A stretch of 64,000 nt of DNA, from the NCBI GenBank assembly GCA_040285825.1, contig JAUPSS010000004.1, forward strand, positions 5,091,658 through 5,155,657, in the 5' to 3' direction. The notes under the pieces were generated by a model. The model ran no database searches. It had not been told where the DNA came from and was given only the letters and a program-made list of their open reading frames with translations. Shown here piece after piece: positions 42,701-52,974 of this stretch. Origin of the DNA: Eukaryota sp. TZLM1-RC. Taxonomy: Eukaryota > Metamonada: BaSk clade. Position 1 is the first letter of the stretch. Every line of letters begins with the position of its first letter. The position numbers and the translations under genes are program-made.

Positions 42701-42968
42701 AGAGCAACTCAACCAAATCTTACAACGTAGACAACGTCAGAGACGCCCAAATCATCCTGAAAATAAACACGAATGTGGACATCGTGTCATGGTCATGAAT
42801 AAGGAAATGTTGGGCCAGTTTATGAATAATGCAGCTTTTTTGCAACAGTCCATTAAAAACCAGCAGTTGTATGACACCGCTATGGAACAAACACTCTCAA
42901 ATAGAGGTAATCGAAGGACAAGAGGCAATAGGGGTAGAAGGTTTAGTTCAGGTAGAGGTAGAGTTTAG
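39780..42968 (+). CDS. Four-repeat protein with Nudix-like units, RG-rich tail
   Basis: 1062 codons from the ATG at 39780; the open frame upstream to 39747 has no ATG. The protein is four near-identical 259-residue units followed by an RGN/RGR-rich tail (TRGNRGRRFSSGRGRV). Each unit contains SEVVEELGFEV, resembling the core of a Nudix box (REUXEEXGU), with a glycine six residues before the position of the first box glutamate, which is arginine here; the box arginine is serine. The EE pair that binds metal in Nudix hydrolases is kept. Other unit features are YYHASS, ISDIDDYQLLVTG and a basic RRQRQRRPNH segment. The function is unknown: it may be a Nudix fold that binds rather than hydrolyses nucleotides or RNA. 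No membrane segments. Confidence 0.7.
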   Translation: MSRDKSVTDLLTPLSVAPTCALFHIEGSEHCTEVGKEFDLHHHISSCFYGPIPKLLNVVEELPSNTMFISPVYYHASSVTYNKRNISDIDDYQLLVTGIVDGQRSPLNTVISEVVEELGFEVTPDMITSHGEALSARKKRGRAELVTVHYYSVCLNPTAERTGSINESVSQLSPISNSHSSYPAVVSIFVYVSNSSSEQLNQILQRRQRQRRPNHPENKHDCGHRVMVMNKEMLGQFMNNPAFLQQSIKNQQLYDTALKCSTESEAVELLTPLSVAPTCALFQIEGSDHCTEVDQEFDLHNHISSCFYGPIPKLHSIVDELPSNAMFISPVYYHASSVKYNKRNISDIDDYQLLVTGKVDGQRSPLNAVISEVVEELGFEVTPDMITSHGETLSARKKRGRAELITVHYYSVCLNPTAERTGSINESVSQLSPISNSHSSYPAVVSIFVYVSTSSSEQLNQILQRRQRQKRPNHPENKHDCGHRVMVMNKEMLGQFMNNPAFLQLSIKNQQLYETALKCSTESEAVELLTPLSVAPTCALFHIEGSDHCTEVDQEFDLHNHISSCFYGPIPKLHSIVDELPSNAMFISPVYYHASSVKYNKRNISDIDDYQLLVTGKVDGQRSPLNAVISEVVEELGFEVTPDMITSHGETLSARKKRGRAELITVHYYSVCLNPTAERTGSINESVSQLSPISNSHSSYPAVLSIFVYVSTSSSEQLNQILQRRQRQKRPNHPENKHDCGHRVMVMNKEMLGQFMNNPAFLQLSIKNQQLYETALKCSTESEAVELLTPLSVAPTCALFHIEGSDHCTEVDQEFDLHNHISSCFYGPIPKLHSIVDELPSNAMFISPVYYHASSVKYNKRNISDIDDYQLLVTGKVDGQRSPLNTVISEVVEELGFEVTPDMITSHGETLSARKKRGRAELITVHYYSVCLNPTAERTGSINESVSQLTPISNSHSSYPAVVSIFVYVSTSSSEQLNQILQRRQRQRRPNHPENKHECGHRVMVMNKEMLGQFMNNAAFLQQSIKNQQLYDTAMEQTLSNRGNRRTRGNRGRRFSSGRGRV
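39811..42918 (+). repeat. 777-bp tandem repeat, four units
   Basis: The anchor TGACCCCTTTGTCTG recurs at 39811, 40588, 41365 and 42142, exactly 777 bp apart (259 codons). Units 2 and 3 are almost identical. Unit 1 differs most. Unit 4 ends near 42883 where the RG-rich tail begins. The frame is preserved throughout, so the copies evolved under coding constraint or by recent unequal exchange. Confidence 0.97.
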
Positions 42969-43204
42969 TTCAGATTGATATTGAGTTCTTTGTAAAATTA
43001 GGTAATCAGGATATTGAATTTCTAAATTATTTTAATTTAATTAATGTATAAGTCATCACCAAACTAGCTAAAATCCCACCTTGCAGTTATCTAAATAAGC
43101 AATCAAATCAATTGCAACTTTTCCTTATACTGTACGAGCTTGAATAGAGCAAAAAATATCTACATTGACATTTTAATTGAGACTCTGGGGCTTAAATAAA
43201 ATAA

Positions 43205-44345
43205 TGTTGTTGTTGAACTTCAATTGATTTAGTACGTTTCTTTGTATTTCGACTGATGACGTGATACTCGTTTACTAATCAGTTTTGCCTATCAACTTAG
43301 ATTGCTCTTTTTCCTTTGTGTTTCATCTGCCTAGCAGCATCAATAGTTATTGGCCCTTATTATTTCAGATGACTGTTCCCTCTGTCAACCTCCCGTGTCT
43401 TTCTTCTATGAAAGCTGCAGATGTTCTTCTATTTCTACAAGAGTGGAAGATAAATTCTTCTGTGACTCCTAAGAAAGCGCTTATTCCAGCAAGGCTCTTG
43501 GTCGATTTTTTCTGTTAGAGTTCCTGTCTCTACAGAAATCAGACGTCTCTTCCAGTGACGATGTTCTTCTTACACATCTACAATCTGTCGTATCGTTCGC
43601 CACGTACGAAGATCTTAGGCTGGCTATGTCAGAACTGAAGCTTGATGTTCGTATTGGCGACGTTCGAGAATGTATGTTCTATTAACTGCGACGTTTCCTC
43701 CCGGTAAAGAGTAGGGATTCCGGACTGAAGTTACCAAACACAGCTTTCTGAATCGATTTGTCAGAGGAATTCTTCACGTGGGTCTTAAACGTTCTCTTTC
43801 AGCGGAAATTCGAGATGATGTATTCCCTGATCTTCATTCCCTTGTCGAAACCACTACTGTCGAGCTGTTGGACTGTTCTAGGGTGGTTTCGTGGACTCGT
43901 GTTTACAGAACCCCAATTAGTGAAATGAAACGTGCGGCTGGCACTAAGACGAGGTCTTCTTGGCGCTCTCAAAATTTAATAAATCAATCTTCAAGTTCCA
44001 CAGGCCTTTGCACATCTCCCGCGATTGTCCAACTGAAATCAAACATGATGTGAATTATGTGTGTCATACCAACGATACACCGAAGAATTTGACAAAACCC
44101 ATTCTTCCCTCTATTGAAACAGTATTGTATTTCTCCTCAGAAAAATGGGAAAAAGTAGTGTTGTTGTTGAATTTAAATTGATTTAGCAGGTTTGTTTGTA
44201 TTTCGACTATTGACTTGATACTCGTTTATGAATCATTATAAATAAACTTAAATTTGTCTCTCTTTCGTGTGTTAGGCACAAATAAATCAACTTTTTGTCA
44301 TTCTCTTATTCTAGTTCAAAGTTAATTATTGGTCCCAATTAAGGC
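43205..44345 (+). mobile_element. Decayed LTR retroelement with Gag remnant
   Basis: Two diverged direct repeats, about 43205-43355 and 44159-44340, share TGTTGTTGTTGAA, TTGATTTAG, TTGTATTTCGACT and GATACTCGTTTA and look like LTRs. Between them, broken plus-strand frames read like Gag: MKAADVLLFLQEWKI, FATYEDLRLAMSELKLDV, ILHVGLKRSLSAEIRDDV and near the end HISRDCPTE, a partial zinc knuckle. No protease, RT or integrase remains, so most of Pol is deleted. LTR edges are approximate and no target duplication was found. Confidence 0.6.
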
Positions 44346-44950
44346 AAATTTTACCACATACACAACTCCAGCAACAACCAGCATGACACGCAAATCAACA
44401 GGTATTAGATGTCAGACATCTTATGAAAAAAAACCTCTTGCCACCAATTGCCCACATTCCACTAACATCATGCAGCAGGATGAAAAGCATAACGAGGTAA
44501 CAGACCCGGGCACGCTCCTCAATCTTGGTAACAGCTTCAGTTGTAGGCATGGACCTGGTGTTCTCCTTTGGCCCTCATTCAGTCAGATGATTGCCAAATG
44601 ATGTTCCTTATGTTTCCTATCGAAGCGATGAAAAAGGTGTTATGACTCGCAGAGTTCTGCAAAAATATTTTGCTTGTATAGAAATAAGCGTTTGGGACAG
44701 AAAGCAACAAACAAACAGCATTGTTGGTGACAATGCTCCATAGCAAAATTAATTCCTTAATAAATTCTCTATGTGGTTTATTGATTATTGATGGTCTTGA
44801 TTGTATAATTTGTAGCTTTCTTTCAATGTTGAACCAAAAAAATGCTGGCGTTTGAATTGTAACTTTACCTTCAGAACACTATTCAATTTTGTCTTAAAAG
44901 GAAGACGATTTTTTAATTTCCATTAATTTCTATAAAATATACAACAAACA
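44346..44950. other. No gene; fragment shared with 56.8 kb
   Basis: Around 44450-44515 the sequence (AACATCATGCAGCA, then ATAACGAGGT) resembles the opposite strand near 56795-56870, inside the extra kilobase of the second composite segment. Nothing else recognised. Confidence 0.4.
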
Positions 44951-44959
44951 TTGATATTT

Positions 44960-47900
44960 ATCGAATTTGCACACTTAATTGAATTAACTACTATCATTGA
45001 GACAAGATTTCCTCTACAAAATCTTGATCTGCTTGCTGTCTTGCTAAAGCTTCTCTAATTCGATTGAAAAACCGCGGTAATCTATAATAATGGCAAATTG
45101 AATCCGTGAACGCCATAAAAAAATATCAAATCTTTTCATTGTTTTTCCTTGAACCATTTTTTGGAAGTCATTCAAATAAGTTTTTGCTTCAACTGATAAT
45201 CTTCCATTTATCGAAAATGGGAAAGCAATAAAAACCAGCTGTGTATTTCTATCGACATTAGCCTCTTCAATATCATATTTTCTATGTTTTTCTTTTGCTT
45301 TAAAATCCAGAGCAGCCACAGGATTAAGTTTTCTTCTGTGAACCAAAGTATCGTTTGCAACATTACATGAGACAAAGTCAACAATAGCTTCAGAATTATC
45401 AATCCAATCACAGTATACATCACCTCTATCATCAGAACCAAAATTTTCCAGAGAAAGTGTTTCCTTCAGCAGGGGCTCTTTGATACACGATATTCTTGCA
45501 GTTTGTGCCATATTGAAAACAGTGTCTCTAACAGCATCATGTAATGAAGAACGATAAGTTATCAATTTAGATCAATTCAGAGCATGGCGCAAAGTGAGTT
45601 AAGGTGAATTCGAACAAATACATTTTTCTTTTGATAATAATTGATTAATGGGGATGTTCAAATATAATCTCATTTTTGTTACAAATGCTTCATTAGTGGC
45701 ACACAATCCAAATCTTCGTGGTACAATGGTTACAAAAAGTGAAGAATCTGACGCCTTGTTTTCACAAACACCCTTTTCCAATAACAATGAGTGAAGATCT
45801 TGATTTAAAACAGCCGAGCTGCAAATATTATTACAAAGATCTTTTTCATACATTCCAGTCAATCTTTTCTGTAATGTTCGAAGAGTGTACTTCAAATTTA
45901 AAACATTTTTTTCTGGAATATTGCCATTGAATGATTGGGGAAAACATCGACCCCATTTTTCTACATCAATTCTTGAAATTTCTTCATTTAATGCAAAAAC
46001 AGTGGAACTTTGCGTTGTCATCAATAAATCTTCCCAATCTGCAAATCTTTCGGAAAACTCAAAGATTGCATTTCTTCATCCACCAACAAAAGCACACGAG
46101 GTAAGAATAGAAGCCTTCGTCCACCCTAAACCACCATAATGTGGACTAAGGTAAGCATGATCTGGAATTTGAAACATTTTACATCCCAGTAATTGAGACA
46201 GAACTTTTGCACGTAACTCATTAAACTTTTGAGCCAAAGGTCTAGTGACGAGAGGATTTGTAGATCGAAATATATGATTAAAATTGGAACTAAAACACAG
46301 TCTTATAATGGTAAATTTGATGTGTTTTTTTATATCTAAATTCATCATTCGGTCAATTTTGTCAGAAATTGAGTTCAACTTTTCAAAAAATTTTTGGTAA
46401 TTTCATCATTATTTCCTAAAAACGAACCCAGATGACGAATAGCATCAATTGAATATAATTTGGCTTGAATTTCAATATCATCAATTATTGTGGAAACTGG
46501 AGAATTCGATAACAAAACACATTTAAGTAAATTAAATCGGAGACCAATTTTGGTAAATAATTCTTTAAAACATACAGTTGCTTTTTTCACAATATTTAAA
46601 TCACCAATAAGCACAACATCATCCATATATGCAATCATTTTTAGTAAAGGAAACATCTCTTGAATTTGCAGTAGAATAGGATGAATGGCCAAACAAAACA
46701 AAAGAGGTCCTAACGGATCTCCTTGCTTTACGCCACTTGATGAACTCAAAATGTTGTTACCAAAATGTAAATTAGAATATGTGCAATATGTTTGAAAATA
46801 TGGTATTAATTCCGGCATATATTGCAATAAAGCACCATGGATACTGCGACGACTTAGTGAATTGAAAGCATTACTAAAATCCAATGACATTGGATTGCAA
46901 ACATTGCAAACATTGGATTCATTTTGACGAAATAAGACATCAGTAGCAAAAATCGCTGAAGAGACTCCATCTGTAGTATTTATACCATATTGAAAGGGTA
47001 ATAAAATCTTTTTAGCTTTTTCATTGAACCTGCTTAAGCAACACGCAGAAAAAATATTGTGTAAGCTCTCAGAGACTGCAATAGGACGAACATCCATTTT
47101 TGAATTTTTGACAAGTGCAGTCAAACGAGAACTTCTTAATTCATCTGGATATCTGAGTTGCCCGTTCAATATTTTGTTGAAAAATTTAGTCAATAAACCA
47201 AGGCAATCTTCTGAAGAAATCATCGCGGCTTTTACATGATCAATAGTAATACCAGAAAGTCCGGCAGACTTACCACGAGGTCTCTTTTTGATAACCGAAA
47301 AAACTTGTGATGGCATCAATGGATAATTTTCCCAGTATGTGCCGTAAAAATTTTGATCCATTATAGGGTCTTCATAAGGATGAAGTATTTTCAGTTTATC
47401 TATTGTATTTTCATTGTTCGGTGCTTTAACTCCGGGACTTAAAGCTGACAAGGCCTTGGACCATTTGTTGTCAAAGCATTTGTCTTCAAAAATTTTACTT
47501 AATTTCTCGGATGACTGAGTTCTCGGTGCTATATTAGTTAAATCTTCGGAAATATTAACGAAGTTTTGTTCAAAAGCAGGACAAAAAGAACCGAAAAATT
47601 CCCAAATAATATTGATAGCATACTTTCCTTTACACAATTGATCCAAAAATCTTTGAAAAACGAAAGCAAATTCATTGCATTTGGTCGGATGAATTTCTTG
47701 AGGTATTCTTATAGGAGGATGGTAGTTATCAACTATGCGGCATTTCAAGCAGCGGTCAGAAGTTTTTCCTTTTGCATTTTTTCTAAAAGAAATACCACAA
47801 GTGTTGCAAGTTTTGTGCTTTAATCGGTTGCCAACTGGTTTTGCAACAATTTGTGGAGCATTATTTAGGGGTTCTACCTTAGACTCTTTCCTTCTAATAA

Positions 47901-48260
47901 ATTTTCTTTTACATTTTGTTTCAGAATTTGCCGCATCAATTTTTCCAACATTGGGGCATGTTAGAGCATTATGTCCCTGTTGTCGACACTTTGAGCATCT
48001 GTAGGAGCGTGGCTTTGTTTTTGAACAAACTTTGTTTTCATCGTGATTGTCTAAAAATTCTTGATCAGAATTTTTTTTGTCCAAAAATGAAGAGAGAAGA
48101 GGTTGAGGAGGAGAGGTGGAAAGGACGTCTTGAGCATCTTGTTGACTATCGTTCTTTCTTTTGACTCCATTAGAATCAGAAACTGATTCAGGCATCAACA
48201 AGAAAGAATAGAAGCAATCATCTCGGTTCAGCAAGGTTTTAAGTTAAACGGTTATATGTA
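44960..48260 (-). mobile_element. LINE A, near full length, decayed
   Basis: The most complete LINE A. The coding start is probably the ATG at 48195 (MPESVSDSNG; the open frame to 48234 has no ATG). The N-terminus has a CCHC knuckle CSKCRQQGHNALTC near residue 68 and a second cysteine cluster CNTCGI...RCLKC near 130. RT follows, with SLDFSNAFNSLSRRS, GVKQGDPLGPLLF and AYMDDVVL. Damage: a frameshift near 46385, TGC-to-TGA near 46076, a TAA near 45600, a TGA near 45572 and a frameshift near 45080, plus a small in-frame duplication (NVCNVCNP) near 46900. The 3' end lies near 44960. The element cannot be mobile by itself but shows the architecture: zinc knuckles, RT, finger and endonuclease-like domain. 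Confidence 0.9.
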
Positions 48261-48274
48261 GAGGAAGAAAAAAA

Positions 48275-48302
48275 ATTGTCTTGGTTAATAAACCAAGACA
48301 AT
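48275..48302. repeat. Perfect 12-bp palindrome at truncated LINE edge
   Basis: ATTGTCTTGGTT and AACCAAGACAAT are separated by 4 nt. The right arm is genuine LINE A sequence; the left arm is its inverted copy at the point where the next fragment is truncated. Confidence 0.85.
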
Positions 48303-48810
48303 CCTATGAAGAAATAATTGCGGCTTTAACATGATCGATAGTAATACCAGAAAGTCCGGCAGACTTACCGCGTGGTCTCTTTTTTATCACTGAAAATACT
48401 TCTGATGGCATCAATGGATATTTTTCCCAGTAAGAGCCGTAAAAATTTTGATCCACTATAGGGTCTTCATAAGGATGAAGTATTTTTAGTTTATCTATTG
48501 TATTTTCATTGTTGGATGCTTTAACTCCGGGGCTTAAAGCTGACAAAGCCTTGCACCATTTGTTGTCAAAGCATTCGTCTTCAAAAATTTTACTTAATTT
48601 CTCGGATGACTGATTTCTCGGTGCTATATTAGTTGAATCTTCGGAATTATTTACGAAATGTTGTTCAAAAGGAGGACAAAAAGAACCAAAAAATTCCCAA
48701 AGAATATTGATAACATATTTTCCTTTACATAATTGATCCAAAAATCTTTTAAAAACGAAAGCAAATTCATTGCATTTTGACGGATGAATTCCTTGAGGTA
48801 TTTTTATGGT
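48287..48810 (-). mobile_element. LINE A 5'-region fragment
   Basis: Minus-strand codons from about 48810 to 48304 match the N-terminal part of LINE A: IHPSKCNEFAFVFKRFLDQL, then FEDECFDNKWCKALSALSPG and KKRPRGKSAGLSGITIDHVK. It stops at ISS where the palindrome lies. It is a second, diverged A copy that lost its 3' part, unusual because LINE copies normally lose the 5' end. A later deletion or rearrangement is likely. Confidence 0.85.
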
Positions 48811-49678
48811 ATTTTTACAACAAACATCAAATTATATATTTTCATATCCAAAATTAGCCAAAAAGAATTTACTGGAGACTTTTCTCCCGTAAAAACCTCC
48901 AAGCAGTTACAGAGCAGAAGATAGTAAGAGTACAACACCTTTGAGAATTAAAAATATTATTCTATTCTTCCAAGAAACCTGATCAAAAACTTTTTTTGTT
49001 AACTGTTTCATAAAATTACAGAGACAGTTTATAATTTTTATGCTGATTGAGCATTCAACTGAAAGCAACCTCTCCATTGAAAAACATCTTTTTAAAATGT
49101 CAGGTTGTTATATCAGCGAATTGCTGATGTCGGTATTTTGTATTAAATGAATACATTAATCAACTTGTAAATCAACATTCGAATATTACATCTCTCCAAA
49201 TCCAAATCAACAAGATGCAACTCTCCAATGGTATTGCTTTAATTCGTGAATGGGTGGAGACAGAAGAAGATATCTCACAAAATGATCAGGTATAAGATGA
49301 CAGTTCAAGGACTACTGCTTGAGATTGAACAGAAAGTTGTGTTGACTTCGAACTGTACCTCAAGTTTCATTATTCTGCATGGAAATTGATTATACCAATC
49401 GACCAAACCGTTGTTACACTGTAGGTGCATACACTCACAATGCACACTTGGGGTAACCATCATTTCATCAACGAATGATCACTCAATTTCAATTACTTTG
49501 TTAGGAAACAATGATGCCAATTGTTTCAATGAACCTAACAAGTGTGTAAATGCAATAAATTGACGTAAATCACATTCAAGCAAAATTCCTTTATGAAAGT
49601 GAAACTATTGAATAAGAAGCAAGAAAGCACAAGTTGTCTGATACACATATAACCACAAAAAACTAAAACTGAAACAAA
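48811..49678. other. Intergenic, no gene seen
   Basis: Between LINE A remains and the 3' end of the L7/uL30 gene. No RNA gene, repeat or coding frame recognised. Confidence 0.5.
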
Positions 49679-50398
49679 TTAAATCATACGAGCGATGAGA
49701 GCGTTGATGAGTTCCTCTCTGTTTCCGTTTTGTCCTCCTTCAATAAAGTGACGACGCTTGTTATCGATACCACCACGAGGAGAGTTAAGTTTGAAAGGCC
49801 ACAAGAAGCGGTTGACTTCAGTGAACTTTTGACCACCAGTGAAGATTTCATGAACCATGTCTTCGAAACAGATGACATTGTGTTGTCCAAGGTGTTTTTC
49901 AATAAGAGCGTTATCGTGGATAGGAATGCGTTGGTTGTTGATCTTAGCGAAACCTCTCTTGTAAATGAGGTGGCGAACAGACTTAAGGGAAGGATAACCA
50001 TAAGCAATGTATGGTTCGACAAGACGGAGCATGTTCATAGTAGCCTTGTTGATCTTCACAAAAACACCGTTGAAGATTTGTCTTAGTCTGAGGAGTTGCA
50101 AAATCTTACGGCTTCTGGGATCAATATCATTGATACCACGGATACGGACAACGAAGGCGACCTTAGCTTCAGCAGGGACGAAAAATTGACCCTTAGCTTC
50201 GGCATCCCGTCTGGCTTGAATGGCGGCTTTTTGGGATTCTTGGTATTCAGTTTCGTAAGCCTCAGCACGCTTGAAAGCTTCCTCGCGTTGAACAGCACGG
50301 TGTTCACGATCTTGCTTAATTTCAGCGGTACGCTCTTCAGTGTGTGCGGCTTGGCGCCTCTGGTGCTTGCGAAGCGATTCTGGGGTAGGAACAGGCAT
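49679..50398 (-). CDS. RPL7: 60S ribosomal protein L7 (uL30)
   Basis: A protein of 239 residues from the ATG at 50396-50398 ([19 protein letters not shown]). The basic N-terminal extension is typical of eukaryotic L7. The uL30 core follows: [20 protein letters not shown] and [19 protein letters not shown], then [54 protein letters not shown] and the C-terminal FKLNSPRGG. It is a structural protein of the large subunit. The frame is open upstream to 50470, but the extra residues lack homology. The leader between ATTCAGG and ACATGCC (GTTTGT...TGAAG, 31 nt) has the size and ends of a possible intron, unproven. Confidence 0.96.
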   Translation of the reverse strand: MPVPTPESLRKHQRRQAAHTEERTAEIKQDREHRAVQREEAFKRAEAYETEYQESQKAAIQARRDAEAKGQFFVPAEAKVAFVVRIRGINDIDPRSRKILQLLRLRQIFNGVFVKINKATMNMLRLVEPYIAYGYPSLKSVRHLIYKRGFAKINNQRIPIHDNALIEKHLGQHNVICFEDMVHEIFTGGQKFTEVNRFLWPFKLNSPRGGIDNKRRHFIEGGQNGNREELINALIARMI

Positions 50399-50655
50399 GT
50401 CTTCAATGAGTGTGTGTAAAAAAGGACAAACCTGAAGAGGGAAAAAGGAAGGCCTGACTTTCTCTCTCATTCATTCGAATCTCTCTCTACACAATATAGC
50501 GGTATCTCACACTCCACATCGCTTAACTGTTGGTAATGACTGGGTTCATATACAGCTATCTAAATTATGTTCACTGGATTGATTGTACAGTTATTAACTT
50601 TCCAACATGCAAGATTCATACTATAACAAACACTTATGTCGATTTATTTACATGG

Positions 50656-52854
50656 TTATCGTGATGATTTTTTCATTGATAACTTTTTTAGAGATCTGGC
50701 ACCTTTGCCTATATTCATCTCCTTCTTCATTTTTTTGAGAAACACAGATGCAGATTTCTTGGACGAATCTTGAAATGTGGACTTTAACTCATTCAGTCGT
50801 GCATCATTCACTAACAATTTTGTCTCTGAAATTCCATTCAAAATACCCACCACTTCTGCACATAATTCTTGTCCAAGAACGGGTTTAAATCCGCATAAAT
50901 AAGTTAGAATAACAACAATATAGTTGACTACCAAAGATGCGGTTGTTTCTGAGTGTGCGAAAGGCTTTCGTAAACAATTCTTAAATAATGGAATAAGGAG
51001 CTGTGAAGTAATGTGAACAACATGATCTTGATGAACAGTAGCATCATCAGAACTTGTTATGCTGTCCAATATGACTGTTACCTCTGACAACAATCCTTTG
51101 ATAGGATCAGTTGGTAATATCTCTCCATTTGTTAAAACATTAATCACTTCGAGAGCCCTACAGCTTGTGGATTCCACGAAGCACATTGCTGCAATTATAC
51201 GTCCAGCAAGATTTGTTATTGCTGTATCTGACGAGGAAAAACATTGTGTAACAATATCAAACAGTTTTCCACTATATCTAGTAACAATAAATGGATGTCT
51301 GCACAAGAATAAAACACAATTCAAAGCAACCCCTGAAACATCACTACCCTCCACCACCATTCCGCATAAGTTCTGCATCATAGTGTGAAGAAGATTAGCA
51401 CTGTTGAACGAAACTATAGCTTCCAGCGTTGCCTCAATACTTGGAAAATCCTCCAGTGCCCAACCATCGTCTCCTTGCATCATAGATTTAAACAGAGATG
51501 AAAGAAACGTGCTTGTTGAGTCATAGTGTATAATAAAGAATGGCAAGAGTGACTCTTTGATAGTCAAATTAGAATTCATCATAGCTTTTCTGATTTCTTT
51601 GGAGAAACAATCTGAAAAACTACTATTACGTGATGATGTAAGTAGCATAACGTTGTCCCAAGCACTCGTCGTTGACATTGCTTTCAACTGAACAATCCTA
51701 GGGATGATTGATGTTGTTATAAGAGAAAACAGAGGTTCTGTTAGTGCAGCACCATGCTTTAATATTGTGTCTATATTGTCAACAATTGTGGCTTTAGGTA
51801 CTTCACAATTTGATTTCTCTAGAAACGCACCAAACAGCGACTTCAAGAAAGAAGAAAGGTTAGAAGGGCACGGAAAACACTGCAAGTATCTCTCTATGAA
51901 CCCACACAAAGAGTTGATAAACTCTGGTTGTATATCGCTCAAAATATGACGAGATATTACGTCAGAAAAAGCATTATCAAAGACTGCAAAATCATGTTCT
52001 TGTGGTGGTCTTTTTGATAAGAGTAGTGTTAATATAGAAAATTTCTGTGCAATATGTAATTCATTTAAATTTAGTATATAATGTAATGCTTTGATAAAAT
52101 AAGTATCTGACAAATAAAACAAAACAAGAGCCTTAGAGTAACAATCAAGCAAATTAGGATCAGAAATGGTTATTTTTGAGCTAATGACCTCATAAAGGGT
52201 TGAAAAAGGATCATCTACGAATAAACTAAAATGTTCAAACTTAGATTCCAAAAAATCAAAAAATAAATCAGATGATACAAAATCTGGGGATGAGCATAAT
52301 AAAATTATTGCAGTATTAATAAAATTTTCGGGAGATTTAAATGATTGTGAATTCATATATAAATTAATAATAAATTTACGAACATCTAGTCCAATATTTG
52401 TACTAGTTAGTGATATTAAAAGCTCAAAAGGGGGCTCAATAATGTCCTCTTGAGAAGTTATTTCTGAGGACTTTAATTGACTTTCTGTTGGTTTCTTTGC
52501 AGTTTCAATTAGTTCAGTTAATAAGGGAGCAGGTGGAAGACTTCCAGAGACTTCTTGCGAAAGTGTTAGCGCAGCCAATGATAGTCCTTGTGAATCCAGA
52601 TAGTTCTTGATGGATGAGAGTAAGATTAGATCAGGAGAAGAAGTCGTAGCGGTGTTATTTGTAGACTTGGTAACAGGAGCTGAAGGGGTGCTGTGGGAAG
52701 AAGATACCGTATTATATGTGTTCTGGAAGTAGGACCGAAGCTTGGGAGCCTCTTCATTGATAAAAGAGAGTTCCTGAACAAATTCCAATGCTGTAAGAGG
52801 GAATGACTCAATATTGTCATACAGAAAGTCAGCAAATTGAGTAGATGTAGGCAT
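50656..52854 (-). CDS. Helical protein with LisH-like motif
   Basis: Start placed at the ATG at 52852-52854 (MPTSTQFADFLYDNIESF), giving 732 residues. The frame stays open upstream to 52971, but those codons run into the terminal sequence of the neighbouring Fanzor segment. LSSIKNYLDSQGLSLAALTL near residue 80 fits the LisH dimerisation pattern (IxxYLxxxGLxxAAxxL). The remainder is almost entirely alpha helical with leucine-rich stretches resembling ARM/HEAT-type repeats, and the tail is strongly basic (KSASVFLKKMKKEMNIGKGA). I cannot name the family; a scaffold role is plausible. No membrane segment is evident. Confidence 0.75.
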   Translation of the reverse strand: MPTSTQFADFLYDNIESFPLTALEFVQELSFINEEAPKLRSYFQNTYNTVSSSHSTPSAPVTKSTNNTATTSSPDLILLSSIKNYLDSQGLSLAALTLSQEVSGSLPPAPLLTELIETAKKPTESQLKSSEITSQEDIIEPPFELLISLTSTNIGLDVRKFIINLYMNSQSFKSPENFINTAIILLCSSPDFVSSDLFFDFLESKFEHFSLFVDDPFSTLYEVISSKITISDPNLLDCYSKALVLFYLSDTYFIKALHYILNLNELHIAQKFSILTLLLSKRPPQEHDFAVFDNAFSDVISRHILSDIQPEFINSLCGFIERYLQCFPCPSNLSSFLKSLFGAFLEKSNCEVPKATIVDNIDTILKHGAALTEPLFSLITTSIIPRIVQLKAMSTTSAWDNVMLLTSSRNSSFSDCFSKEIRKAMMNSNLTIKESLLPFFIIHYDSTSTFLSSLFKSMMQGDDGWALEDFPSIEATLEAIVSFNSANLLHTMMQNLCGMVVEGSDVSGVALNCVLFLCRHPFIVTRYSGKLFDIVTQCFSSSDTAITNLAGRIIAAMCFVESTSCRALEVINVLTNGEILPTDPIKGLLSEVTVILDSITSSDDATVHQDHVVHITSQLLIPLFKNCLRKPFAHSETTASLVVNYIVVILTYLCGFKPVLGQELCAEVVGILNGISETKLLVNDARLNELKSTFQDSSKKSASVFLKKMKKEMNIGKGARSLKKLSMKKSSR

Positions 52855-52940
52855 ATTGAGCTGTGAGCCGTGATCTGCAATATTTATATCCAAGAAATTG
52901 TTAAGTTCAAACTTGTTTACGTGAGAAATTCCCACAAGAT

Positions 52941-52957
52941 CACGATCAATTTTCGTG
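52941..52957 (-). other. Hairpin just 3' of Fanzor copy 2
   Basis: CACGA and TCGTG form a stem around a 7-nt loop, 18 nt after the Fanzor stop codon. The hairpin is kept in copy 1 (2599-2617). Confidence 0.4.
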
Positions 52958-52974
52958 TGGAATAATTGCAAAAA

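Noticed and set aside
49730-50419. Frames opposite the L7/uL30 gene
   Set aside because: Antisense shadows of a conserved ribosomal protein gene.
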